Shown here: in pieces, positions 46,476-58,896 of the stretch
Layout: the number at the start of each line of letters is the position of its first letter
How positions within the stretch are numbered: position 1 is the first letter of the stretch
NCBI GenBank assembly: GCA_030704615.1
Contig: CM060731.1
Location: forward strand, 90,996,756-91,060,755
Length of the DNA stretch: 64,000 nucleotides
Reading direction: 5' to 3'
DNA from: Takakia lepidozioides
Taxonomy: Eukaryota > Streptophyta > Takakiopsida > Takakiales > Takakiaceae
Made by a program: the position numbers and the translations under genes
The notes under the pieces: generated by a model
Seen by the model: only the letters and a program-made list of their open reading frames with translations
Told to the model about the DNA's origin: nothing
Database searches by the model: none

Positions 46476-48016
46476 CCGATCAAGAGGTCGTCGATCCTTG
46501 GCAAAGGGTACCGGTTTTTTATAGTCACCTTATTCAGAGCCCTGTAATCGACACACATCCGCAGCGTCCCATCCTTCTTGTCTGCGAATAGCAGCGGGGC
46601 TTCGTAAGGTGACTTACTCGGCCGGATGTACCCCTTTGACATTAGATCCTTGAGCTGAGTCTTCAGCTCGACCAACTCCCTGTGGCTCAACCGGTAGGGT
46701 GCCTTGGCAGGCGGTTCCGATCCCGGTATCACCTCAATCTTGTGGTCAACTCCTCTTCGCGGTGGCAGGCCGCTTGGTAAATCCTCCGGCATCACATCCT
46801 GGTATTTCTCCAAGATCCCCTTGATCCAATCTGGGCTCGGCTCCCCATCGCCTTCTCCCTTCACTTCTCTAATGTAAAGCAAAAACTGGAGTTCGTGTGC
46901 CTCCTCCACGGCCCACTCCCTTGCTAACAGAAGGTTTATTCGCCCTCCCACGGATTTGGGCGTTTCTGACACTCGTAAGACCTCGCCACCATTCCCACAT
47001 GGCAGCGTGACTACTCTCTTGCGGCCATCTATGACCGCTCCGGATTTGCTCAAAAAGGTCATCCCCAAAATGAGATCTACTCCATCGATCTCGCAGATGG
47101 TGGAGTTCTCACGTCCCTCCCAACTCCCCAGTTGAAGAAGAACATCAAACGCCAACCTTGTCGCCAACTGTGGTTCTCCTTTGGCAGAACGCACCTCAAT
47201 AGAGGCCCCCACGTCACTTGTCGGGAGTCCCAGCTTTTGTGCCGTTGCCAGTGTCATGAATGAGTGCGACGCTCCTGTGTCCACCAACAACGACACATTA
47301 GTTCCGGATATTATCCCATCCACGAACAATAACTGACTCCCTTTTCGTAAGGCGCCAGTTTCCTGATACAACTCACAAGAAAATTTGCCTACCTTGAAAG
47401 TCCTGGCGACCACCGCTTCCACCAAGCGACTGATGGTATCTTCCGACAGCTCCGTGGTCGCCCGAGTCATGTTCAATTGCCGGGGCTTCGTGCACTTCTT
47501 GGCCATGTGCCCGGGCTCCCCGCAATTGAAACACACTCCATCAAAGGTCGCCTTCTGTCCGCCATAAGCCGCTCCACCCGCTTTTCCTTTCGAAGCACCG
47601 GGTGCCGCCTTGACGTGTGAAGGCCCTCCCTTCGATTTCCACGTGCCATTGTCGCCGCGTGGCCTATCCCACTTCTTTTCCGGTCGGAAGGAGTCACCTT
47701 CCCGTCGGGTCTTCTTGTGGTTCAGCTCCGTACGGCCTTGTCTCTCACCCCTAGGGACATCCGAGAAACATTCAGCCCTCTCAATTGCCTCGTTCAAAGT
47801 CTTGGGTGGCTTCTCCTCCAACTTCCGCCTGGCCCATGGGGCCAGTCCCGCCACAAAGTTGAAGACCATTTCTGGTTCTGCCATGTCCGCGACTTCAAGC
47901 AACATCACATTGAAAGCCTGGACATACCCCCGAATGTCATCTGTTTGCTTCAAATTCCTCATCTTGTCCCGGGCAAGCCAGGACGCGTTGAGGGGCACAA
48001 ACTGTCTCTTCATCAA
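46463..48016 (-). pseudogene. Gag C-terminus - protease - RT N-terminus, second Ty3 copy
   Basis: Parallel to 11388-13052. It has the CCHC knuckle [14 protein letters not shown], protease [12 protein letters not shown] and [28 protein letters not shown]. The frame is lost after DDLLIGW. It begins after the TAG at 48032-48034 that is also present in the first element. Confidence 0.9.
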
Positions 48017-48031
48017 TTCCTTGAACCCACT

Positions 48032-48553
48032 CTAGTTCAAGGTTTCCGGGCTTGGGCCTCGGTCGTGAAGGCGTTTCTGCCACCATTGTTGAGCATAGCC
48101 CCTCAAATAGGTGGGAGCCACTTCCATCCGATCCTCGTCACTCAACTTGGCCGCCCGAAAGTACTGCTCTAGCTCCAAGAGCCAGATGTTGAGTGCCTTC
48201 CGATTTTGGACGCCCTCGAAGGTGCCGGGTTCCTTAGGCTTCACCTTAAACTTTGCCTTAGCGGAAGTGGCATTAGCCGCCTTCAACACGTCTTTCAACG
48301 TCCCGCCAAACTACGCCAACAACCCTTCCCAAAAGGCTGCCGGCATGGGAGGTACCTCTTGGTTTGTCGGAGCTCTCAAGGATTCCTCGGGCTCCGACTC
48401 CTCGGATTCCTCCCGCTTTTGGGCGGCCTCATTTTCGGAAACATGCATCGCTTCCTCAAACGGCCGCCTCGGTGACACGCCGCCCCCATCGGGCTCACCG
48501 GGATCATCATCTTTTGGGCCGTTCCGCTTTCGCTTCGGCTTGCCCGACCCCAT
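48032..48553 (-). pseudogene. Gag N-terminal half, second Ty3 copy
   Basis: ATG at 48553 (MGSGKPKRKRNG). TAG at 48311-48313 (Gln in the first copy), then open to the shared TAG at 48032-48034. It contains the gag helix phrase WLLELEQYFRAAKLSDEDR and YLRGYAQQWWQKR. Confidence 0.85.
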
Positions 48554-48594
48554 GATGAGGCCAATCCCAAGGACGATCGCGTACTGAACTCTAA

Positions 48595-48606
48595 GCTCTG
48601 ATACCA
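48595..48606 (-). other. Primer-binding site, initiator tRNA-Met
   Basis: TGGTATCAGAGC on the minus strand, two bases from the LTR, as in the first element. Confidence 0.92.
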
Positions 48607-48608
48607 AG

Positions 48609-49336
48609 TGTCGCGCACCTCACTTCGGTAAGCTCCCCTTCAAGTCATAGTTACTCGCTTTGATGCGCGCGCCTGACTCCCAACCTGGCCGCCCGGGCCA
48701 ACTTGGAGCTTTGGCTGCTCACCGGGACATAACGGTCCCCCTTTGCTTCCCACTAAACCCTCCACCTATTTGGGACTAGGAGAATTCCCTTTGGTAGATG
48801 GCAGTCCGGAACAGCTCCCCACTCTTTGGTCGCTTTCCGGCTTTTGCTCACTTACTCACTAGTTTTTGGTCACCAACGGGCTTGCACCGTTCTCGGGGTT
48901 ACTACTCCCTATATATACTTCTGTAGCTGTCCGCGGGGGTTTCACAACCAGCCATGCCATTTTATGGCGAACCACCACGAAAACCCTCGACTCCCGGTGA
49001 TGAGTCGCGGTGAGTCTTGGCCCGCTCACCACGGCCCCTATGGACCGTGATGAGTCCCAAGACTCCCCACAACTCCCACCACGAGGTCTCCGCCCCCATG
49101 GTGAGTCCTATGCCACCCCCACTAAGTCCCGCTAAGCTACCACCACCCCTTGTGGAGCCACCCCCACCGCAACCCGGTGTGCGGGGCTCCACCTAGTGAG
49201 TGCCTCCGCTTCCCTGAGTGCCTTGGGCACTCAAGGGTGCTTCAGCCCCCCATACCTATCGCTGCCGCTGCCCCCACCACAGGGGCAGCCCCTCATGTGT
49301 CCCGACCCCCTGCCCTCAAGGCAAAGGGCCGCGACA
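48609..49336 (-). repeat. LTR of the truncated Ty3 copy
   Basis: TGTCGCGCACC ... GGCCGCGACA; clearly the same LTR as 7417-8140 but more diverged. Minus-strand TATATA element near 48908-48916. Confidence 0.93.
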
Positions 49337-50430
49337 ACAATGTTGGTTGAACAATGCTCACAACTACGAACAATTCCAAACTATCATTGGAGTATCCCAT
49401 GTTAGAGATGCAAGAAAGACAAGAGAAGCGGCCTCACTCCAAGTTTTCAACACTCCGGATCAATGGATTCCCTAAGTGAAATTTGGCTTTATCCAAAGAA
49501 AGTCCTTTCAAATGCAATCATGAGAGTTTTACATTTTAGCAACATCCATCTGATGCTGGTCTTCAACTTCTCCTTTCTGTTCCCTTGCGATGACTGAGAA
49601 CGTAACTGAGTGGATGCCTGATCCCTATGGGTCCTTCTTGGATGTTTTTTTGGGGTTTGAAAATTCTTGACCACCTCAGGCATGGGTGAAGTACAATCAA
49701 TGGATGACATTAACGACCGAAGCGATTATTGATGTTCATGTAGAGCAATTGTAAATTGGCCTCTCCTGCATCATAAATAATTCACATTATTTCCCTCCAC
49801 AAAACCACGTAGATACACTATGCTGGTCATAAATATAAGCTAAAAATATTTACGTACATGTTGTAATGAGAGCATTTAAGTAATTGTCGGCTCCCTTTAC
49901 TTGCACATGATGGGTGTAATTTCCTGGATATCCCATTAACATTTCCACCTCCATGTGATTTACATAGCGCAGAGTCTTGGTGCCATTTTTCATCACTGAC
50001 AATCCTTTCGAAGTTTTGAAGGATCTAGTAGACCTGTGGTTTCACATGATTTTTTTTTTCCCCCCCATTCTCAAGCCATATGCTTAATGACAGCGTGTGC
50101 AATGTGTGTGCAAAATTTGGCAGTGAACAAAAGTCATCTGGATCCAAAACCATATTTTCCTCCCTCATTTGCTCTCCAAGGTTGAGTTTTCTTCAACTTC
50201 ATGCAGGGCCTACGACGTCGGGGGTGAATATTTGTTCTTGATGCTCGTCATTTGCGACTTTGCATATGTGATTTAAACATACCTAAGCACATGTGGACCA
50301 AATATGAGCTTGAACCAAGTTCAGTCAATAAGTCATTCGAGATTTTGACGCAACTACATTTCGTAGAGACTAAGTCAAAAAACAAATCATTACGTACCAG
50401 AAATCCCCAATCCTAGACCCCCAGGCTAGA
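49337..50430. other. Non-coding stretch
   Basis: No supported gene; AT-rich with a short T/C tract near 50050-50066. Nothing matches the missing 3' part of the ParB-like gene. Confidence 0.45.
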
Positions 50431-50725
50431 GGGTATTGCAATGTCCCAGAAGGCTTGCGATGTCCGAGAGTCGCAACGTCACCAATTCCCCTTGGCCACC
50501 CAGCTCGACAGGGTATTGCGATGTCCCGTTGTCGCTTAGACGGCCTAACGACGCTCAGCAGGTCGACGACGTCGGGGAGTCGCAAGGATGTCATTTCCCC
50601 CTTGGCCGCCACGTTGCGAGGGCACGTCACCTCGCAGGGGTTGCGACTTCCAGAAGTCGCCTGTCAGTGGTAATGCGACGGGTTTGCGACGTCCGGGAGT
50701 CGCAGAGAGGCCGGCCCGTTTAGTG
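50431..50725 (-). mobile_element. CACTA-like end with GCGAC/GTCGC stem-loops
   Basis: Five stem-loops of the form GCGA(C/T)(G/T)TCC.GGAGTCGC occur near 50456, 50517, 50569, 50639 and 50680. The minus-strand string CACTAAACGGGCCGGCC at 50709-50725 could be the terminus. The style is the same as at 14369-14487. The opposite end was not found. Confidence 0.4.
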
Positions 50726-51349
50726 TCTCTTTGCAAAGGTCATGGCAGAGGCCAGGGTCAATTGATCCATTTCTTCCAATCTTTATAGTGCTCCTTCTCT
50801 CATGTTGTATAACAAGGCTATCTTGCATGCCGGTTAACGTGCTCGATGGTTCCTGCGTTATACGTACATTCATAGTGATGTCAACGAACCAATGGGGATC
50901 ACTCATCACCCAAGAATCCGTTAATGGCAATGGCTTTGGCAACATTGTTATCTTTCACACCAATTTCGAGGATTCTTTCTTTTGCATCGAGATTATGGTA
51001 ACCAAATCAATTGAAGGGTTTCCAGGGGTAAGTCTTGGTCAGCACTTGTAGAACAAGAACCATGTCTTCCAACATTCTTGCCCTCGTACAAAAACTCAAC
51101 AATCCTAGAGTCACTTTTCAAGTCACAACTTCACTAGAATCATTCCTAGATCGCCACACCTCCAAAGGATTTTTTTCATGGATTTTTCATTGATCAATCA
51201 TAGAAATAAGCTACATGCATGTACATGTACAATCAATCCAAGCGATGGATACAGTTCTGTGCGAGAATTATTATGTAGCTTTGATTACGTGTGTAATCAA
51301 CTTGAACATCATCATCCGGAGCTTCTTCATCCTCATCAAGCTGCAAGTC

Positions 51350-51625
51350 TTATTGCTCATCAGAGTCATTGTCATAAATGGCCTGGTCACCAAAAGGCAC
51401 ATCTGAATCATCTTCCACCTCGTTTTCAATTACCATGTCTTCATCTTCTTCTCCAACATCCGCATCTGATGGAGCCTCATCATATAGGGTCCGGGATGCA
51501 TTGTCCGGGGCGTCATCATTCTCTTGTACCCCCTCTACCCAACCTCGGCCAACATCAGCATCATCATGACCAGTCTCTTCCTCCTCCGCATTTGCCTCGC
51601 CCCATGTAGATCCCCGACCATGCAT
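51350..51625 (-). pseudogene. Acidic C-terminal tail fragment
   Basis: A 91-codon frame with WGEANAEEEETGHDDADVG and further Asp/Glu-rich sequence, ending DNDSDEQ-stop. Such acidic tails end hAT- and CACTA-type transposases. No catalytic domain is present upstream, so identity is open. Confidence 0.35.
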
Positions 51626-52055
51626 TAGAAATTTAATGGGCCCTTAGGAAGGCCGCGAGTTTTGTTTTCTTGAATTCTGCCCGTTGTTGGTTGTTACACT
51701 AAAGAGACCTCCTACTTGCGCGATAAAAAAAAGTACACCTTGGCACTGACAGTGGCACGTTGGCTGATCGCCAGGGAAAAGAGTGTCTCCACTCTACGTT
51801 TTTTGGACCTTTGAAGCGTAAGTGCTACATGCCATTCTCACGGAGGCTTTGGGTTTCGCGCCATCGTTGTCAAGTTTCCCTCGTTTTCGCGCCATCATTC
51901 ACCTGCGGCAAGCTCTCTGCTGGAAGCTCTCAGTTGCGTGCTCAACGCAAACCGTGGCCTCGCGCGTGCATCAACTCTGTGACTCTGGGAGAGCGGTGCT
52001 TCGAGCGGTGCAGGTGTATCTTATCGTTATGCATGTGCGGCAGATCGATCTGACA
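51626..52055. other. No convincing gene
   Basis: Overlapping short frames only; a T/G/C-mixed stretch without repeats. Confidence 0.4.
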
Positions 52056-52079
52056 AGCATGGTGTAATGCGTTGTGCAA

Positions 52080-52272
52080 TGAACATATGAGAGATATTTG
52101 TACTCATAAGACTTTGTTTTTTGTACTCATATGAGAGAAAGATGTATGTTTGTTTACTTTGTTTTCTGTACTTCTGTTTTCTGTACATATGAGAGAAAGA
52201 TGTACGCATAAGACTTTGTTTTCTGTAGCCTATGAGGGAGAGAGAAACTGAGAGAAAGAGAGAGAGAGAGAT
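52080..52272. repeat. Short tandem repeats with GAGAGAAAGATGTA and CATAAGACTTTG
   Basis: ACTTTGTTTTCTGTA and ATATGAGAGAAAGATGTA phrases recur two to four times between 52080 and 52230. A (GA)n tract at about 52256-52271 follows. Confidence 0.75.
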
Positions 52273-55000
52273 GGGGGTTTGAGAGATGAATGTGGGGTGT
52301 AGCCATGGCTCAATGAAGATAAGAGGAGGGCAGAGAGAAGCATCTACGCGGGGCTGCTGCTCGCACCACCAAAGCTGTTGTCAAGGCCTTTTCCCGTGAC
52401 TTCCGTGACTCCGTGACTTCCTTGAAGGTTTAAAGGTATGTGCAAATCTCTCTTCTCCTTTGTTTGTGGCACCCAATAATATTTTAACCTCTGCACCTGT
52501 CTGCACTGGTCTTATACCAAAGGAGAGTTCTCCACCAAGTCACGACCAGGGCTTGTGGCAAGAGAGACCCAGTTTGTTATAATGCGTTATGCTGAACCGA
52601 GGCTTCCAAGGATTCCATTGCATGTACAAGTCATTAGCTCGTCTTCGCTCAGAGCTACTCCTCACCGATGAGAACGACGATGCTGTCGAAATTTTGATAT
52701 CAAAATGACGGACAAACAAAGGAAAAGATATTTTGACATCCAAGTTGACATCCACCATAAATCGAACATGGCTTCCTATTTTGTTCTATGAATTGACAAG
52801 TTTAGGTTCAAATAAAATTTTAGTAAGATTTAACACATGTAGTTCAAAAGGGGATGGTGACTTTCAAGACATGTCTCTGAGATTTTGTACCAAGTCAGCC
52901 TAGTAAATCACATTAGCTCCGTCCCAACATTGCATGATAGATGGTACTTGATGGGTTGCCATAGAGTTGGCAGGTTGATGGATGCTGCCTTTTGTTGTAC
53001 CATATGACCTCATTACTGTCCAATGATACCTTGTCCAAATTATGGGCCCGTGATTGCTGGTAAGTGCATGCCTTGGTAAAGCAGGAGCCCTAAGGACTAT
53101 AACCCCATGTGAAAGTTGTAAGCCAGGTTTGTGGCAACACTCACTCCATGATGGAACTCTGCTTCTCTTTCATTCAGATCTATTTGAAACAGTTGCAACC
53201 TGGATTATATTAATCCATCACATGACTAGCCCAAAAGCTACGGGCAACATTCCTACAGGACTGACCCCGGGGTTGGTTGGCATTCTGGGTTGCAGGTGTA
53301 AGCAAATTTCGGCAGAGATTGATGTGAAAAGGTTGTGAAAGCTGTGGTGGCAGTGGCTGCCCTAGAGAGGCAAGATGTGAATCTGGATCTGATCAAAGTG
53401 GAAGGGAAAGTTTGATCGTCCTCCTTCCGAGCCTGATGCCACCCTGTTAAAGGAGATTGGTCAGTTTCTCTTCTCTCTCTAGCTATGCCAAGCAGCAGAG
53501 TCTAATAGTGCGTCTCTTGTTCTTTTTTGCCACAGGCGGGTTTCTTGAGGTTCACTGTTATAATACGCTGGAGGCGTTAACTGCTTACCAATGGGTCTGT
53601 GGGTCTGATTACTTCTTTTGAAATGTGATATGGGTGCTAGACATTTCTCCAAGTCTGGAAGGCATTGGCACAGTATATTGGCACAATATTTTTTGTTTCT
53701 CTCTTAACATTAGGAGTTGATTTGATTGGAGCCCTCTTGTCACATGGGGATGAACTTTCACTTCTGATTGGTGCAATGGTAAAGTTTAGCATGATGATAG
53801 GCTTTGTCTGGCTCTCTTACATGGCATGGCTGGGTTTGTTTACAACTCTGTCTAATAATTGAGTTTTCCAGACCACATATAGTGCTACTACAATAAGCCT
53901 AACAATGTTAACTCATGACAATGGCCTCTTGAAAGTCTTACTTCAATGCAAAGGGCTCTAACCTCTACACTAGGGTTGTTGGGTTTGGTTTGGTTTGGGT
54001 TGTTGGGTTTGGGCAGCAATCAGTATTGCTGCTGGTTGCCAGTATCTTTCTAGGCTGCCTGATTATAGAATGAAAAACCATTGAGATGATTACAGGCCCT
54101 TTGGTTATCTCCATTCAAGATGCCTATCTGTATGTATTTAAGACATGGCAGGGCAGTGAAGGTCTGTGAGCACTTGTGCGAAGAAAGGCCCGCTTCCAAC
54201 TTTACAGGGGAGCCACAGATTGACACTAAGGGGAGGGAACTGTTGGAGCCACTAAGGCTGATCTTTACCCATCTGTCAACTGGTAAGTGCAGTCCCCGGT
54301 TGATGTGCTATTGTTTGTTTTCCAGTAAGTATATTGTCATCTTCCTCTTTTGGTTTTGTCTTCAGTGCAGGTCTGAGTGCAGGATTTGGAGAAGATACAA
54401 AGCATACTGCTGCACATGGTACTGCTTGTTCTAAGTGAGAAGGTTTTGTAAAGCCCCCTCTTTTTGGCTATTTTGAAGGAACCTGTTTCCTTCTTAAGAT
54501 CGGCACTACCTATTGTCAACATAGTTTGCATGTCATGTCTATTCATGCTGATGGGTGAAAGGTTTCAGCGAATGTTTGCATTTGCAGTAGGGTAGAAGTA
54601 TGGTGAAAAGGGTAGAGGCGATTTTCAAGTACCTGAATCTAGGCAGGAAGAACTGACTGATGTGTTTTTGGACAAGTGCCTTAAACAATGCATGTTATTC
54701 TGGCAATGCTTTTTCTTTTGATTTCAGAAGAGACATTGAACTGCAATTTCAAGGCCCTGTGGATGGATGGGTTTTTTTGTGTGACAAACTGGACAGTGCT
54801 TGGTGATGGTTGGCAGCCATGTTTCGGGGTGAAAATGGTAGCAGTCTGGAATATGTTTCAAATGAAATCTCTCTCCCTCTCTACCTCTCAAATATCAAAT
54901 ATCTAATCAATATCCAATATTCATCTTTTCATATATCAAAATCCAATATCCAATTTCCAATATGCAGTATCCATTTTCTGATATAATGTCCAGGGTATTC
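52273..55000. other. Non-coding stretch
   Basis: No supported gene. Phrase GGTTTGGTTTGGGTTGTTGGG near 53986-54013 is a small repeat. AT-rich TATCCAATAT-type repeats occur at 54893-54985. A hydrophobic frame at 53665-53862 has no family resemblance. Confidence 0.4.
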
Positions 55001-55082
55001 TCATCAGAGAGGACCTCCACTTCACAGAGTCCCTGCACCTCTATTCATCAACTTTCAAAATCTTGAGGTTGAGCCTAAAGCC

Positions 55083-55385
55083 TTGGCCCTCTTGGGGTTT
55101 TATGGCTGGGAGCTCATGGACAGGAGATTAATGCCATCTGTGAAGAGCTATATAGAGGAAAGGGATGCCTATATAGGGAAAGGGACCCCTCCTCACAAAG
55201 GTATCCCTCTTGTTCTTCCCAAACTGTGTGCGGGCCAAGGCTATGTAATGAGGCCATTGGCTTCCCACATGAACTTTTTTGAACCTGTTCTGAGTCTGCA
55301 AGAAGTGGAACTCAAGAAGCATCCCTTGGACACAAGATACAATACCATGGACCTTGATTTTAGTAGGTTGTTAATCCTTAACTGA
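55083..55385 (+). pseudogene. Unknown ORF fragment
   Basis: A 100-codon frame with no ATG at its start and no known domain. It ends before the gene at 55456. Protein-like composition; may be a fragment of another gene or an exon. Confidence 0.25.
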
Positions 55386-55455
55386 GCCAGCTGGGAAAGA
55401 GATTCTAAGTTGATTCCTTGGTGGGATACAGAGGGAATTGTAAATCCGAAACACA

Positions 55456-56835
55456 ATGCGGCCACGAAGTGAAGTAGGATATGTGATATTGCTCAGTTCA
55501 AAAGACGAGGATGATAATTGGATTCCCATGAAGGTGGAGAGTAACTCTTGGGTAGCATTGATGTCGGGTAAAAGAGACGATTATGCTAAAGATTCATCGA
55601 AGCACGGCGGAACTTCTACAACAAAGGGGGTGTACAAGGCGAAGGTGCTGAAGTTTCGTTTCGAAGGTGGATCCACAGTGGTATCCAAAATCTGTGTTCA
55701 ACATGCTTACATGCAACGGCAACTCGATTTGCCTCCAGATGCAGCTTTCGACAGAGGCGCTTGCAATTGTAAGATGTCTAACTTTCCTCATAAGTTTACA
55801 TTAGTTGCTATGAAGTTCACCTTGTATTGTGCACAGTGGAACAACAATATGATGAGGGTGGGGTTTTCAATGCAGACCTATACCTTTCCACTTTTGAAGA
55901 TTGGATTGATCCGAAGAGTATAATGGACGTATATATGTGGTGCACCCCAAAGTAGGTGAGGCTTGCCGTGGAAATCGAACGCACAATGAGCTTATGCAAA
56001 ATCATGTGTACTTCTACAATGCATTTTACACCCCACGCAATGGTAGATCCGAGTTTGGAACAGTGCAGCCGATCCCTCTTCCTGGTTTTAGTGACCCAGC
56101 TTGGCCATTACCAGACATGGCGACCAGTGAGTCTTTCAGACTGAAGTTGCGGTCTGATTTCTTATCCTCTATGAAACCCAGAATAGGAAGCAAATCAACC
56201 CACTTACAATGGTTTATCCCAATCGGAGTAATGGTAGATCTATTTTCCGTGGCCAACAGTATCTCTAAGAGCAATACCATGTTCACTTTCAAAGAACCAT
56301 GTGAGAAGCTGTTGGAATCATTGATGGATAGTGGATGGGATACAAAAATCACCATTGGAGCCGATGTCATTAGATGTGTTGTCGATCGTTCAACACTGAG
56401 ATTCAGATATCACATTGGCCGATCTACTTTATACGCCACATTTCAATTCAATTGGCAATGCATGATATCCGAAAACAAATGGGAGACGATGGATCAGGTT
56501 TAGTCTCTGGAGATGGTAAGTTTATGTTGTGAATATGATGCAAGACAGCAAGCAATTGAGGTTGGGCGACATTGGACAATGTCAAGCATTCGACATGAGA
56601 TTACTATTGCTTTTGGTTCAAACATTCTTGAGGACTTCACGATATTGGTGGATGAAGATGGGATCAAGTCCAAAGAGGTATGTGGAATTTGTTATCAGCA
56701 ATCATGGTAATCCATTTACATCTTCAAATGTTATGACAGCTTCTAACAAAATTACATGTTTTTTGTTGATAGGTAAACATTAGAAATGAGAAGAAGTACA
56801 CAGCTGCCGTTGTGCTGCCTCCGAAGCGACTATGA
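55456..56835 (+). pseudogene. Spliced gene of unknown family, probably damaged
   Basis: ATG at 55456 (MRPRSEVGYVILLSSKDED). Exons that read well: 55456-55768, 55837 to about 56501, about 56549-56677 and 56773-56835 (ends VVLPPKRL-stop). GT-AG borders fit at 55768/55837 and 56677/56773. A one-base shift near 55950 is needed to pass from DVYMWCTPK to GEACRGNRTHNE, and an in-frame TAG follows MDQV unless a weak donor at GTTTAG is used. Content: KAKVLKFRFEGGSTVV, HVYFYNAFYTPRNG and HLQWFIPIGVMVDLFSVA. About 390 residues, no known domain seen. Coding-like over its length, so once a real gene. Confidence 0.45.
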
Positions 56836-58195
56836 CTTGTGGCCAATGCATCCTAAAGTGTAGCCTGAGACTCTAGGGCTGTGGGCATTAGGTCCGTGTG
56901 CCACAAAATTAGATGACATTTGCAACATTTGGTGACATTTTAGGTGACATTTTACATTTTAGGTTGGCAATTTTACCTTTGTTATATGAAAAATTCACCA
57001 TTGTTCCCTCTTTTTCTACATTGGTTATGGTCTGATTGAGATGGTGACAGACAACTAGTTGAGCAATTTACAAAAAAATAGTTGAACAAAAAATATTATC
57101 TTTATTATGTGATGTGAGTTGTTCAGTGATTCAAACCGAGGACCTTCTGTTTGATGATGCGTTAAAGAATGCCATAATAACCAAGAATGCTTTGATGATC
57201 CGTTGAAAATATAGAAACTTTCTTTATACTTATACTCAAGTTTAGATGAGATTGAATGGATGGATGTTTGGGTGTTGGTTTGGTGCACAAATTGATATGG
57301 GGTCTGCTTCTCTATCCATGCTTCCATTTTGTATGAGTCTGGTTTGTAAATGTGAAGGTTAGTTGACAGGTGAGTTGCTTTTCACTATCTGTTACATTAC
57401 TCACACTAAATACTTAGAGAGGGAGAGTGTGTGCGTAAAACCAGTATCTGCATCCGCCACCGGCAGCGACGACCGTCCCGCCCCCTGGGCAGCAAGTCCA
57501 GGCAAGATGAAGCTTTCGAGCGATGAGGAGATGGAACATGCGAGCATGGATGACATGAAGGACTCAACAAACAAGGATTTGGAGAATTCTTTGGGCAAAG
57601 ATATCTTTGGGCATTTGGTCTTGGTCTGGGTATGTTTATATGTATTGTACAAAGAGCATTGTACAAGGAGAAGAAGCGGCAACGGCTGCAGCTTCAGGTT
57701 CAGACTAGTTAGGCTCAACCCCAAGCGTAGCTGGTATTGTGTTCCCATTTCAAAGAAGCTGAACCAGGTAACAGCAAAACATTCTAGTGTTCAGTGCACA
57801 GCGGTGATGCTCGGGAGAGCGGTGTTTCGTAGGAGAGCAGGTTAGGGAGACGTGCTTATCGATCTTTTGCCTCTCAAATTTTAGGCTTCTTTTCTTCTAA
57901 TTGATGCTTCAGCGTGGGCACTAGCAGTTACGGGCCCCTTCTGGCGCACACTGTCGATGTTATACTGCGGTGCAACTCTCACTTGTAGCCCTGATTTGGG
58001 CGAGGGTTGGAGGCAGCAACTTGCACCGTATAAGGAGATTAAGCCTTTCTTTGCAAGCCCAAAACTGTAAGCAAGCCTAACTCTAAACTGCAAGCCCATA
58101 AATTGGGTGAGGTTTACCTTGACACCCTCAACTCCAACCACATACTTGTCTCAGACAAACCCTAGTTGTGAATTCGTTCAAGGTGCCTGGTATTA
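56836..58195. other. No convincing gene
   Basis: AT-rich to 57360. A frame at 57363-57845 includes an Asp/Glu/Ser-rich segment (KMKLSSDEEMEHASMDDMKD) but has no family. A short repeated ACATTTTAGGTGACATTT phrase lies near 56930-56960. Confidence 0.35.
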
Positions 58196-58744
58196 CAGGG
58201 ATGCCTCGGCGTGAGCCTGGTCACGTGAGCGCGTGAGCGCAACTGCGCTCACGCCACGTCACCTTGCGCCAATGCCACGTCATCACACTTGAAGGCCGTG
58301 TCACGCCCAGGAAGAAGTGGAGTGTATTCCCGCGGATTGGCACCCTTTACCGCGGAAACAATCTGGACGACATAATAAAAGGCAGTGGTCATTCCCACCT
58401 GAAAGCAACAGATGAATAAAGGATGGATGAATGTACAGTTGGATGATAAACAGATGGATGAGTGTGAAAAATGAATGTAGATGGATGAATGAGGGATGGA
58501 TAAGAGTCAAATGGATGAATGTATAATGGATGTTGAACAATGGAAAACATTAATGACAGGAAGATGCATGACTAAAACTTTAGACGAATGCACAACGTAT
58601 ATGACATGAGTGTGGTAGGTTTGTGGGGTGGATTAAAGAGTACAGAGGATGAATGTACAATGGATGTTGAACAAAGGAAAACATTCATGAATGGAGCACG
58701 CATGAATACACTGTAGATGAAAGCACAATGGATATGACAAGAGT
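58196..58744. repeat. Element-flanking repeat A, copy 2
   Basis: Matches 35584-36148 with few differences (extra GCGTGAGCGC near 58226, small deletions near 58285-58305). Similarity ends sharply after GACAAGAGT at 58744. Confidence 0.75.
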
Positions 58745-58896
58745 GAGGGAGGTTTGTGAGATGGATTCATACATATTGCAATTTAAATGGTAGTTGATTC
58801 TTTGATTATTTTTCTTTCCAAATGAACAACTACGGTGGAGGAAGGGGATTCAACGTTTTCCAAAGAGGATGAAACAGAATATTAAAAGAACATAGT

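Larger units (their letters stand above)
46284..49336 (-). mobile_element. Truncated second Ty3/gypsy chromovirus copy
   Basis: Same family as 7417-14368. It keeps the 5' LTR (48609-49336), primer-binding site, gag, protease and RT up to just before YIDD. It ends abruptly at 46284 against exon 8 of the ParB-like gene. RNase H, integrase, chromodomain and 3' LTR are missing, so a deletion or recombination joined the two. No target duplication can be tested. Confidence 0.92.

Noticed and set aside
51178-51609. Plus-strand His/Pro-rich frame
   Set aside because: It is the antisense shadow of the acidic minus-strand tail at 51350-51625.
53665-53862. Small hydrophobic frame that could be a membrane peptide
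   Set aside because: T-rich DNA often gives such frames; no family resemblance or supporting context.
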